Below are positions 1 through 6,452 of a stretch of DNA of 9,687 nt, piece after piece. The position numbers were made by a program, and so were the translations under genes. A model generated the notes under the pieces. That model saw only the letters and a program-made list of their open reading frames with translations, ran no database searches and had not been told where the DNA came from. The stretch is from Actinomycetes bacterium (GTDB taxonomy: Bacteria; Actinomycetota; Actinomycetes; Actinomycetales; Beutenbergiaceae): assembly GCA_021793935.1 (NCBI GenBank), contig JAJYRV010000055.1, positions 1-9,687 on the forward strand, written 5' to 3'. Position 1 is the stretch's first letter, and each line of letters opens with the position of its first letter.

Positions 1-895
1 CCTGTTCGGTGATGACCGCGCGCGGGGAGTCCGCGGCGTGCGCGGAGATTTCCAACCCTCGGTTCATCGGCCCGGGGTGCATGATGATCGCCCGTTCGCC
101 CAGGCGTTGGGCCCGGGCGTTGTCGAGCCCGTAATACCGGGCGTATTCCATCGCGGAGGGGAAGAACCCGCGGTCGCTCATCCGCTCGGCCTGCACCCGG
201 AGCATCATGATCGCATCCGGGCGGGCATCCACGGCCTCATCGAGGTTGTAGGAGACCTTCGCGGGCCAGTTCGCGACCCGGGCGGGCAGGAGCGTGGGCG
301 GAGCGACGAGGGTGACGTTCGCGCCGAGCGTGTGCAGCAGGTCGACGTTCGAGCGGGCGACTCGGGAATGCAGCACGTCACCGACGATGGTGACGTTGAC
401 GCCGTCGAGATCGGTGCCGTGTGCTGCCGCGTCCTCCCCGTCGCCGATGAGGTGGCGCCGAATGGTGAACGCGTCGAGCAACGCCTGGGTCGGGTGTTGG
501 TGCGTGCCGTCCCCGGCGTTGACGACCCCCGCGTCGATCCACCCCGAGGTGGCGAGGCGTTCCGGTGCGCCGGAGGCGCTGTGGCGGATGACGACGGCGT
601 CCGCGCCCATAGCTTGCAGGGTCTGGGCGGTGTCCTTCAGGGACTCCCCCTTGGAGACCGAGGATCCCTTGACGGAGAAGTTGATGACGTCCGCCGATAG
701 CCGCTTGGCGGCCGCTTCGAAGGAGATCCGGGTGCGGGTGGAGTCCTCGAAGAACAGGTTGACGACCGTCTTGCCGCGCAGCGCGGGGAGCTTCTTGATC
801 TCCCGGCCCTGGGTCTGGGCCATCGTCGCCGCGGTATCGAGCACGCCGATGGCCTCGTCCCGGGAGAGGTCCTTCGCCGAGAGAAGGTGTTTCAT
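1..895 (-). CDS. pyrB: Aspartate carbamoyltransferase catalytic chain (3' end cut by window edge)
   Basis: Transfers the carbamoyl group from carbamoyl phosphate to L-aspartate, the committed cytosolic step of de novo pyrimidine synthesis. I translated 298 codons from the ATG at 895. The carbamoyl-phosphate motif STRTR is at residues 52-56, a [13 protein letters not shown] segment (the mobile 80s-type loop with Ser and Lys) is at about 78-89, HPTQ is at 134-137 and HPGPMNRG lies near the end. These are the hallmarks of ATCase rather than ornithine carbamoyltransferase. The frame is open to base 1; family members run about 305-320 residues, so only some 10-25 C-terminal residues are missing. 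The ATG overlaps the pyrR stop as ATGA, implying translational coupling and shared PyrR control. No separate promoter is visible. Identification is firm. Confidence 0.97.
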   Translation of the reverse strand, partial: MKHLLSAKDLSRDEAIGVLDTAATMAQTQGREIKKLPALRGKTVVNLFFEDSTRTRISFEAAAKRLSADVINFSVKGSSVSKGESLKDTAQTLQAMGADAVVIRHSASGAPERLATSGWIDAGVVNAGDGTHQHPTQALLDAFTIRRHLIGDGEDAAAHGTDLDGVNVTIVGDVLHSRVARSNVDLLHTLGANVTLVAPPTLLPARVANWPAKVSYNLDEAVDARPDAIMMLRVQAERMSDRGFFPSAMEYARYYGLDNARAQRLGERAIIMHPGPMNRGLEISAHAADSPRAVITEQ

Positions 896-1434
896 GAGAG
901 CACCACCGAATCTTGCCCGTCGAACTCCTCGAGCTTCACGGTGACGCGCTCGGTGCGGGCGGTGGGCAGGTTCTTGCCGATATAGTCCGCGCGGATGGGC
1001 AACTCCCGGTGGCCGCGGTCGACGAGCACCGCGAGCTGGACCGCCTGGGGGCGGCCGATGTCGGAGATCGCATCGAGCGCGGCCCGGATGGTGCGCCCGG
1101 AGAACAGGACGTCGTCGATGAGCACGATCACCGCGCCATCGATGCCTTGGGGCGGGATCCGGGTGGGGGTGAGCGCCCGGGTGGGGTTCTGGCGCAGGTC
1201 GTCGCGGTGCAACGTGATGTCGATCGTGCCCACGAGGGAGTCGGGATCTTTGGCGGTATCCTCCGCGGCGAGGATCCGGGCACCGATCCGCTCCGCGAGG
1301 AAGACTCCACGGGTCGGGATGCCCAACAGGATGATGTTCTCCGCGCCCTTGTTCCGTTCGAGGATCTCGTGGGAAATGCGCGTGAGGGCCCGCGAAATAT
1401 CACTTTTCGCGAGCAGTTCGGTTCCGGAGTTCAT
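892..1434 (-). CDS. pyrR: Bifunctional pyr operon regulator / uracil phosphoribosyltransferase PyrR
   Basis: RNA-binding regulator that senses UMP/UTP against PRPP and often has uracil phosphoribosyltransferase activity. The 180-residue product fits the family. The PRPP-binding loop [12 protein letters not shown] is at 104-115, [13 protein letters not shown] at 38-50 and [19 protein letters not shown] at about 137-155, all typical of PyrR. I chose the ATG at 1434 because AAGGAGG (1447-1441) lies six bases upstream. An upstream in-frame GTG at 1458 would add eight mostly Arg residues and lies inside the leader hairpin, so I rejected it. pyrB follows with a 4-base ATGA overlap. The leader hairpin just upstream carries a PyrR-binding loop that masks the Shine-Dalgarno sequence, so the gene is probably autoregulated at translation. 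Confidence 0.97.
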   Translation of the reverse strand: MNSGTELLAKSDISRALTRISHEILERNKGAENIILLGIPTRGVFLAERIGARILAAEDTAKDPDSLVGTIDITLHRDDLRQNPTRALTPTRIPPQGIDGAVIVLIDDVLFSGRTIRAALDAISDIGRPQAVQLAVLVDRGHRELPIRADYIGKNLPTARTERVTVKLEEFDGQDSVVLS

Positions 1435-1474
1435 CCGGCGCCTCCTTCCCCGCCTCACGGGACGGGCTTAAAGG
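1435..1474 (-). promoter_or_regulatory. PyrR-binding leader hairpin sequestering the pyrR ribosome binding site
   Basis: Read on the minus strand, CCTT (1474-1471) can pair with AAGG (1447-1444) and CCCG (1466-1463) with CGGG (1452-1449), with TAAG facing a single G as an internal loop. The terminal loop UCCCGUGAGG (1462-1453) matches the PyrR-binding consensus UCCNGNGAGG at every fixed position. The 3' arm is part of the Shine-Dalgarno AAGGAGG (1447-1441) of the pyrR ATG at 1434. By analogy with the translational repression proposed for mycobacterial pyr leaders, PyrR-UMP binding should stabilise the hairpin and block initiation of pyrR and the coupled pyrB. No downstream terminator hairpin separates the element from the ATG, so the Bacillus-type transcription attenuation layout does not fit. 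Confidence 0.85.
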
Positions 1475-1491
1475 TTCGCTGCCGAGATCTC

Positions 1492-1497
1492 ACTTTA
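1492..1497 (-). promoter_or_regulatory. Possible -10 element of the pyrR promoter
   Basis: TAAAGT (1497-1492) fits the actinobacterial TANNNT -10 pattern and would start RNA around 1485, about ten bases before the PyrR hairpin, giving a leader of roughly 50 bases. No convincing -35 is present: the expected region is a G-rich tract. This is a weak motif match and the assignment is inferred mainly from its position. Confidence 0.3.
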
Positions 1498-1556
1498 CCG
1501 CCTCCCCGCCCTCCCCCGCGGCGACGCGCAACTCTTTTCCCGTGATCGCACCCACA

Positions 1557-2963
1557 CTAGGGCAGCGCCCCCTCGGGATCGATGAGCCCGGCGAGGACCT
1601 GCACCAACGCACCCGGGGCGACCTCGGGTGGGAGGGCTTCCAGGGTGGCCATCACCTCGGCGAGGTCCTCGGGCAGTCCCTGCGCTGCGATCTGCTTGAC
1701 GATCCCGAGGTTTCCCCGCGGTGCAGGTTTTCCCCGGACGGCCTCGGCCGCGGCGGTGATCGCTGCGGTGAGGTCATCGATGACGTCGGCCGTCACCGGC
1801 GTGAGGGTCAGGTGCGCCGAGCGCGGGAGGTTGCCGAAGGCGGGCTGGGCCTGGGCGAGGAAACCGCGGTCCTTGAGCGCGTCGATGAAGTTGAACGGAT
1901 CGACCGCGTCCGGGCCCGGCTCGCTCGTCACCGCGATCAACGGCCCGAAGGGTTCCCCCACGATCCGCAGACCCGGCAGGCCGACGAGGGTGCGCGTGAG
2001 GTGGTCGGTCGCGCCCGCGATCCGCTCCACCGCATTCCGGTACCCCGCGATGCCGAGCCGGTTGATGACCGCCCACGCCGCGGCGAGGGCGGTCGCGGAG
2101 CGGCTGCCGAGCATCGTCGGGTTGACCACGGGGTATCCGGGCCACTCGACGCAGGCGAAATACTGCGCCTGGTGGTGCTCCCGGCCGCGGTAGAGGACGA
2201 CGGAGGCCCCCTTGGGGGCATACCCGTATTTGTGGGCGTCCAAGGAGATGGACCGCACCCCGCGCACGCGGAAGTCCCAGGCCGGCGGCTCCTGCGGATA
2301 GAACGGCAGCACGAACCCGCCCACGCACGCATCCACGTGCACGGGGATGCCGCGCTCGGCCATCGCCGGGGCGATCGTTTCGACGTCGTCGATCGTGCCG
2401 ATGGGATAGTTCGGGGCCGAGAGCACGACGAGCGCCGGCGGGTTCCCCGCGGCGATGAGGTCATCCACCCTCGCGAGGAGCGCCCCGGCCGGTACCGTCC
2501 CGGTCTCGGGATCGACGTCGACGGCGCTCATCGTCAGCCCGAAATACTCGCACCCTTTGTGGAACGCGGCGTGGGCGGTCGTGGGGGCGACCAGGGTGGG
2601 CGCACCGGCCTCGCCGTGGGCGGCCCGCCACACCTCCCGGGCGCTCTTGACGGCGAGGAGGCAGGATTCGGTGCCCCCGCTCGTCACCGAGCCCACGACG
2701 TCCTCGTCGCCGTTCGTGAGCTGGCGAGCGAAGGCGATGATGTCCCGTTCGAGGACGGCCACCGAACCGAAGGTCGTTGGGTCGAGGCCGTTGACGGGCA
2801 GGAACGCCGTAGTGGCGCCGGTGATGAGTTCGTCCAGGCCCGCAATGCCCGGGTCGTAGACATAGGAGAGGACCCGGCCCCCGTGGGTGGGGGGATCGAG
2901 TTCCCGCAGGCCGTTGAGCCGCTTGAGAATCTCGTGGGTCGTAGCGGCTGTTTCACTATCCAT
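1557..2963 (-). CDS. Sphingosine-1-phosphate lyase-like PLP-dependent lyase/decarboxylase
   Basis: The 468-residue product is a PLP-dependent fold-type I enzyme of the group II decarboxylase / S1P lyase family. Visible motifs: NGLDPTTF 58-65, TSGGTES 94-100 (PLP phosphate), HAAFHKG 131-137 (ring-stacking His131), HVDACVGGF 209-217 (Asp211 to the pyridine nitrogen), WDFRVRGVRSISLDAHKYGY at 229-248 with Schiff-base Lys245, APKG 249-252, and NPTMLGSR 281-288. The SISxDxHKYGYAPKG and HVDACxGGF blocks are nearly those of eukaryotic S1P lyase. There is no N-terminal membrane anchor, so it should be cytosolic, and a roughly 55-residue C-terminal tail (412-468) extends past the usual fold. The ATG at 2963 has AGGGA five bases upstream and sits 8 bases after the transporter gene, so the two are cotranscribed. 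The substrate is unknown: a long-chain-base phosphate is suggested by the motifs, but an amino-acid decarboxylase is possible. The open frame continues upstream to 4040, but that part is antisense-like shadow of the transporter gene. Confidence 0.88.
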   Translation of the reverse strand: MDSETAATTHEILKRLNGLRELDPPTHGGRVLSYVYDPGIAGLDELITGATTAFLPVNGLDPTTFGSVAVLERDIIAFARQLTNGDEDVVGSVTSGGTESCLLAVKSAREVWRAAHGEAGAPTLVAPTTAHAAFHKGCEYFGLTMSAVDVDPETGTVPAGALLARVDDLIAAGNPPALVVLSAPNYPIGTIDDVETIAPAMAERGIPVHVDACVGGFVLPFYPQEPPAWDFRVRGVRSISLDAHKYGYAPKGASVVLYRGREHHQAQYFACVEWPGYPVVNPTMLGSRSATALAAAWAVINRLGIAGYRNAVERIAGATDHLTRTLVGLPGLRIVGEPFGPLIAVTSEPGPDAVDPFNFIDALKDRGFLAQAQPAFGNLPRSAHLTLTPVTADVIDDLTAAITAAAEAVRGKPAPRGNLGIVKQIAAQGLPEDLAEVMATLEALPPEVAPGALVQVLAGLIDPEGALP

Positions 2964-2971
2964 GTGTGTCC

Positions 2972-4321
2972 CTATCTCGTGAGTGTGTATCGGCGCAGCG
3001 GGATGAGCCCGAGGAGGGCGAGCGCCGCGGGAAGGGCGCTGATGATCACGATGACTCCCCCGAGGGCGCTCGGGGGTTGCGCGGCCACCTGCGCGCCGGT
3101 GGAGGAGACGAAGCCGGTGAGGCCGAGCACTACGAGCGCCGCTGTGGGCCCAAGGGCCATTCCCGCGGTTTCCCCGGCGGTCCACACCCCGGAGATGATG
3201 CCGCCCCGATCCTCGCTCCCCCCGGCCCGATCCGCAGCGATGACGTCGGGAAGCATCGCGAGCGGGTAGAGCTGCATCCCCGCGTAGCCGACGCCGGCGA
3301 TCGCCACGGAAGCGTATACCCACGCCCCGGCGTGGAGGAACAGCAGCATCATCGAACCCGCCCCCGCGGCGAAGACGAGGGTCGCGGCGGCGAAGGCGCG
3401 GCGCTTGCCGATCCGATCCGCGAGCCGGCGGGCCAGGGGCATGAGCGCGAGGGCGGGGGCGACGAGGGCGACGAACAGGATGCTCGCCGCCCCCTCGTTG
3501 CGGAGGATATAGGTGGCGAGGTAGGGAGCAGCGGCGAGCATCGTGCCCGCGGCCAAGGCTTGTAGGACGAAGGCGGCGAGGAGCGGGGGGAGGTGCCGGC
3601 TTTCCCGCACCGCGCTCACGGCGTTGCGAAACACCCGCGGGGCGTTGAACGCCGCCGCCCGGATCTGCGTGCCCAGGCCGCCGGCCGCGGGCACCGGTTT
3701 CGGGGTGGTGAGGAAGGTGGCGATGATCATCCCCGCGCCGAGGGCAGCTCCGGCCACTGCCCCCATCACGAGGTAGCCCCGGTGCGCCCCGCCCGCGGCG
3801 TCGCGCAGCACGGGCCCTCCCCCGCCGAAGGCGAGGATCGCGATGGCGAGCACCGCGATGCGCGGGGCGACGAACGCGGTGCGCGCCCTCGGCGTGCCCG
3901 CGAGTTCGGCGGGCAGGGAGATGTAGGGCACTTGGAACATCGAGAACGCGGTGGTGGCGATGATGAACGTGACGATCACCCAGATCCCGGCGGCGGTCGA
4001 GGAGAGGTGGGCGGGGGCGGCGAAGACGAGGAAGAAACACACCGGGAGCGTGACGGCGCCGGCGAGCATGACCGGGCGACGAGACCCGCGGCGGCGCGCA
4101 TCGGCGTCGGAGAAATTCCCGATGAAGGGATCGATGACGACGTCCCAGATCTTCGGGATCGTCACGATGAGGCCGGCGAGGAGGGCGGCCACGCCGAGCG
4201 TGTCGGTGAGGTAGTAACTGAGCACGAGCCCGGGAAGCACGCCGAACCCGCCGGTGCCGACCGAACCGATCGCGTAGCCGACCACCTCCGTGCGGGTGGC
4301 CGCGGCTGTTGATTGCGTCAT
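2972..4321 (-). CDS. GPH/MelB-type (MFS_2) cation symporter
   Basis: A 449-residue polytopic membrane protein with about 12 hydrophobic segments, fitting the glycoside-pentoside-hexuronide:cation symporter branch of the major facilitator superfamily. Evidence: an N-terminal GYAIGSVGTGGF segment (15-26), IPKIWDVVIDPFIGNFSD (55-72) whose Asp60 and Asp64 align with the cation-site aspartates Asp55/Asp59 of MelB, a basic RRRGSRRP loop (76-83) after helix 2, and the family block VPYISLPAEL (131-140). The retained aspartate pair suggests Na+ or H+ coupling. The substrate cannot be read from sequence. The ATG at 4321 has only a weak GCGAG ribosome site. It begins 16 bases after nusB, and its stop is 8 bases before the S1P-lyase-like gene, so it probably transports that enzyme's substrate or product. 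Confidence 0.88.
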   Translation of the reverse strand: MTQSTAAATRTEVVGYAIGSVGTGGFGVLPGLVLSYYLTDTLGVAALLAGLIVTIPKIWDVVIDPFIGNFSDADARRRGSRRPVMLAGAVTLPVCFFLVFAAPAHLSSTAAGIWVIVTFIIATTAFSMFQVPYISLPAELAGTPRARTAFVAPRIAVLAIAILAFGGGGPVLRDAAGGAHRGYLVMGAVAGAALGAGMIIATFLTTPKPVPAAGGLGTQIRAAAFNAPRVFRNAVSAVRESRHLPPLLAAFVLQALAAGTMLAAAPYLATYILRNEGAASILFVALVAPALALMPLARRLADRIGKRRAFAAATLVFAAGAGSMMLLFLHAGAWVYASVAIAGVGYAGMQLYPLAMLPDVIAADRAGGSEDRGGIISGVWTAGETAGMALGPTAALVVLGLTGFVSSTGAQVAAQPPSALGGVIVIISALPAALALLGLIPLRRYTLTR

Positions 4322-4337
4322 TGCAACTCGCTAATGA

Positions 4338-4781
4338 TTAGGGCTTCATCTCCATGATCCGGGCGAGGAGGCCGTTGATGAATGCGGGAGATTCGTCCGT
4401 GGATAATTTCGTTGCCATCGCGACCGCTTCGTCGATCGCGACGGCGTCGGGGATCTCGTCGCTGAACAAGATCTCCCACGTTCCCAGGCGCAGGATCGCC
4501 CGGTCGACCACGGGCATCCGGGGCAGGGTCCAGCCGTGGGAGTAGGTCGTGAGGTGTTCGTCGATCTGCCCGAGTTCGGCGCTGACCCCCTCGGCGAGGG
4601 TGACGGCGTACTGCGGCAGGGCGACCTCGTGTCCGGGGTATTCGAGCCGTTCGCGGAGCACCTCGAGGATGATCTCATCGAGGTGGGCCGGCTGCTCCCC
4701 GTTGCTGCGGTTCAGCGCCCGGGTGTCTGCTTCGTACAGTAAGTCGATGGCGCGTTTGCGCGCCCGGGAACGGGCCCTCAC
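4338..4781 (-). CDS. nusB: Transcription antitermination factor NusB
   Basis: The 147-residue product fits NusB, which with NusE/S10 binds boxA RNA and supports antitermination on rRNA operons. The Arg-rich start RARSRARKRAIDLLYEAD (residues 2-19) is the RNA-binding helix region typical of the family. VVDRAILRLGTWEILFSDEI (about 90-109) followed by VAIDEAVAMATKLS and AFINGLLARI is the diagnostic C-terminal block. The start is a GTG at 4781 whose first base is the last base of the efp stop (TAGTG). No good Shine-Dalgarno precedes it, so translation is probably coupled to efp. The transporter gene follows after 16 bases. Confidence 0.96.
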   Translation of the reverse strand: MRARSRARKRAIDLLYEADTRALNRSNGEQPAHLDEIILEVLRERLEYPGHEVALPQYAVTLAEGVSAELGQIDEHLTTYSHGWTLPRMPVVDRAILRLGTWEILFSDEIPDAVAIDEAVAMATKLSTDESPAFINGLLARIMEMKP

Positions 4782-5344
4782 TAGTCGGTCGCGCGGCTGA
4801 GGTATTCACCCGAGCGGGTATCCACCCGGATCTTGGTGCCGATGTCGACGAAGAGCGGGACCTGCACCTCGTAGCCGGTTTCCACGGTGGCCGGTTTGGT
4901 GCCCGCGTTGGAGCGGTCGCCCTGCAGGCCCGGTTCGGTGAAGGTGATTTCTAGGGTGACGGCAGCGGGTAGGTCGATGTAGAGCACTTCGCCCTCGTAC
5001 ATCGCCAGCGTTGCGTTCGCCCCTTCCAGGAGGTAGTTCGCGGCCTCGCCGACGAGGTCCTCGCTGACGTTGAGCTGGTCGTAGTCGCTCGTGTCCATGA
5101 AGACGAAGTCCGTGCCGTCGCGGTACAGGTACTGCATTTCCCGGCGGTCGACGTTGGCGGTGTCCACCTTGACGCCGGCATTGAAGGTTTTCGAAACGAC
5201 CTTCCCGCTGGGAATGGCCTTGAGTTTGGTTCGCACGAAGGCCGGGCCCTTCCCAGGCTTCACGTGCAGGAACTCCACGACGGACCAGAGCTGCCCCTCG
5301 AGATTGAGCACCATGCCGTTTTTGAGGTCGTTTGTGGTTGCCAC
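4781..5344 (-). CDS. efp: Translation elongation factor P
   Basis: EF-P binds the ribosome between the P and E sites and relieves stalling at polyproline stretches. The 187-residue product has the usual three-barrel layout: KOW-like N domain with tip loop PGKGPAF (30-36), central domain with [15 protein letters not shown], and an OB C-domain with [20 protein letters not shown] near the end. The tip Lys32 is flanked by prolines, the arrangement of the actinobacterial EF-P subfamily that is thought to act without lysine modification. I chose the GTG at 5344: AGAAAGG (5357-5351) sits six bases upstream and the resulting [10 protein letters not shown] start matches relatives, whereas the earlier GTG at 5377 adds an unmatched 11-residue leader. 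nusB begins on its stop codon. Confidence 0.97.
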   Translation of the reverse strand: MATTNDLKNGMVLNLEGQLWSVVEFLHVKPGKGPAFVRTKLKAIPSGKVVSKTFNAGVKVDTANVDRREMQYLYRDGTDFVFMDTSDYDQLNVSEDLVGEAANYLLEGANATLAMYEGEVLYIDLPAAVTLEITFTEPGLQGDRSNAGTKPATVETGYEVQVPLFVDIGTKIRVDTRSGEYLSRATD

Positions 5345-5381
5345 AGATCGCCTTTCTTCAAGTAAGAATCGAACCACACCC

Positions 5382-5387
5382 AGCGTA
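5382..5387 (-). promoter_or_regulatory. Possible -10 element of an efp promoter
   Basis: The 48-base gap before efp contains TACGCT (5387-5382), a TANNNT match that would start RNA near 5376 with a short leader carrying the AGAAAGG ribosome site. No -35 match is visible at the proper spacing. efp is normally strongly expressed, and the gap is longer than the other gene junctions here, which is the main reason to suspect a promoter. Confidence 0.25.
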
Positions 5388-5392
5388 GCGGC

Positions 5393-5797
5393 TTATCCCG
5401 CGCCGGGCAGCGCGGCGAGCACGGCCCGCCCGATGAGGCCGATCACACCGGCCCACAGCATCGAAGCGAGAGTGCCGATAATGAATAGCTCCGAGACGTC
5501 CCGCGCGTTGGGAACCCCGGAGGCCTTGAGCAGTTCCGGGAACCGGCCGAGACCCTTGATCGCGACGATGACGGCGATTCCCGCGGGGTAGCCGGCGAGG
5601 ATGGAGATCGTCATCGCGAGCCGCTCGAGGATCCCGATCCACGCTCCGCCGCGGAGCAGGGCGGACTGCCCCTCCGATTCTAAGATCGCCTCCGATCCGC
5701 TCTTGCGGATCCGGCGCAGGAATCCGCCCACGAGCGGCCAGCCCACCAGGGGCGACAGTAGGCACGCGATGGTCCACGTGGCCACCTCTGCGATCAT
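5393..5797 (-). CDS. Small membrane protein, DUF3307-C-terminus-like, partner of SatD
   Basis: A 134-residue membrane protein of unknown function. Hydrophobic segments lie at about 4-25, 58-82 and 103-130; between the first two is a charged loop (RRIRKSGSEAILESEGQ, 28-44). The pattern WIGILERLAM (53-62), AIKGLGRF (79-86) and ELFIIGTLASMLWAG (103-117) resembles the C-terminal region of DUF3307 proteins, which I recall as frequent neighbours of satD in other phyla; this is from memory, not a search. The ATG at 5797 was chosen for its strong GGAGGAGGG site a few bases upstream and because it overlaps the satD stop as ATGA. An in-frame upstream start at 5863 lacks support and lies inside satD. 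It is likely produced in proportion to SatD. Confidence 0.75.
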   Translation of the reverse strand: MIAEVATWTIACLLSPLVGWPLVGGFLRRIRKSGSEAILESEGQSALLRGGAWIGILERLAMTISILAGYPAGIAVIVAIKGLGRFPELLKASGVPNARDVSELFIIGTLASMLWAGVIGLIGRAVLAALPGAG

Positions 5798-6417
5798 TTG
5801 CCCTCCTCCAGGCGGTCGAACAGACTGATGAGCAACGGCATCGCTGCCTGGGTCTCGTACCACATCGCCGCGCGGAGCCGGTTGCTCACGGCGGCGGGTG
5901 AGATGTCGAGTCTACGCGCGACCTCCGCCTGGGTCGGGGCCAGGTCCCCGCCCGAGAGGTGGTCGATGACCTCCCAGCCCGCGGCGCTGCGCCGGCGTTG
6001 GACCTGGCCGATGAGTTGGGCGAGCCCCTGCGCGTGGGCGGCGACCTCCGCGCGGGCCGGGTCGTCGCCGGCGGCCACGACGACGAGGGGCATCGGCACG
6101 CTTTTGCTTCGCGCCTTCTCCACGGCCTCCCGCGCGGCGATATAGGCGGGGCCGGCGGAGCTCGCCGAGGTCTCCCCCAGGGTGTCCACGGCGCCCACCC
6201 CCACCCCGATCGACCATTCGTCGAGCCGGTTGAGCACGGTGAGCGCGGCCACCACGGCCGCGGGGGCATCGAGGGTCGCCTGGATCTCGTCCCCCACCGT
6301 GCGCTCGAAGGGGCGCACGAAACCGGTCCCCGGCAACTCCCCGAGCGCAACGAGGGCGGGTTCGACCGCATCCCGGCGGCGCCGGGAGGATTCTTGATCG
6401 GCCGTGATGACGAACAT
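5794..6417 (-). CDS. SatD family protein with C-terminal helix-turn-helix
   Basis: The 207-residue product matches the SatD family pattern: a short N-terminal strand MFVITADQESSR with Asp7, VGDEIQATLDAP (41-52) with Asp43, SIGVGVGAV (69-77), and SSAGPAYIAAREAVEKAR (86-103). The spacing of these blocks recalls class III nucleotide cyclase or GGDEF palm domains, which is inference. A segment TQAEVARRLDISPAAVSNRL (162-181) is a clear winged or MarR/LuxR-like helix-turn-helix, so the protein is probably a one-component transcription regulator. The ATG at 6417 has no Shine-Dalgarno. A -35/-10 pair at perfect distances predicts RNA starting exactly at that A, so the mRNA is probably leaderless. A 30-bp inverted repeat over the promoter suggests autoregulation. 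The molecular function and signal are not known. Confidence 0.82.
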   Translation of the reverse strand: MFVITADQESSRRRRDAVEPALVALGELPGTGFVRPFERTVGDEIQATLDAPAAVVAALTVLNRLDEWSIGVGVGAVDTLGETSASSAGPAYIAAREAVEKARSKSVPMPLVVVAAGDDPARAEVAAHAQGLAQLIGQVQRRRSAAGWEVIDHLSGGDLAPTQAEVARRLDISPAAVSNRLRAAMWYETQAAMPLLISLFDRLEEGK

Positions 6418-6423
6418 CCGTAA

Positions 6424-6452
6424 ATGCTACAGGCTTAATTCGGGCGAATCAA
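6424..6452 (-). promoter_or_regulatory. Promoter of satD giving a leaderless mRNA
   Basis: On the minus strand TTGATT (6452-6447) and TAGCAT (6429-6424) are separated by 17 bases. With the hexamers at -35 and -10, position +1 falls exactly on base 6417, the A of the satD ATG. The absence of any ribosome binding site before that ATG agrees with leaderless translation, which is common in actinobacteria. It is the best-formed promoter in the window. Confidence 0.7.

Noticed and set aside
1435..1458. Alternative GTG start for pyrR at 1458
   Set aside because: It would begin inside the PyrR-binding loop, lacks its own ribosome site and adds an Arg-rich octapeptide not expected in the family.
38..1545. 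Several plus-strand open frames over pyrB and pyrR
   Set aside because: They lie wholly opposite well-supported genes and encode Arg/Ser/Gly/Asp-rich sequences without motifs.
1501..1556. Terminator after the S1P-lyase-like gene
   Set aside because: No stable hairpin with a U-tract could be found; the sequence is G-rich and asymmetrical.
1542..3269. Long plus-strand open frame of 575 codons opposite the PLP enzyme and transporter
   Set aside because: Its Arg/Gly/Asp/Val-rich translation has no recognisable motif; it is an antisense shadow of GC-biased minus-strand codons.
2964..4040. Upstream extension of the PLP enzyme frame making an 827-residue product
   Set aside because: The extra 359 residues are Arg/Gly/Pro-rich low-complexity sequence that runs through the transporter gene in another frame. 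The ATG at 2963 has a ribosome site and fits the family length.
4331..4341. Short palindrome CTAATGATTAG between nusB and the transporter gene
   Set aside because: Only five-base arms, and it includes the nusB stop codon; too short to call an operator or terminator.
5345..5377. Alternative GTG start for efp at 5377
   Set aside because: The 11 added residues do not match EF-P, and a strong AGAAAGG site precedes the GTG at 5344.
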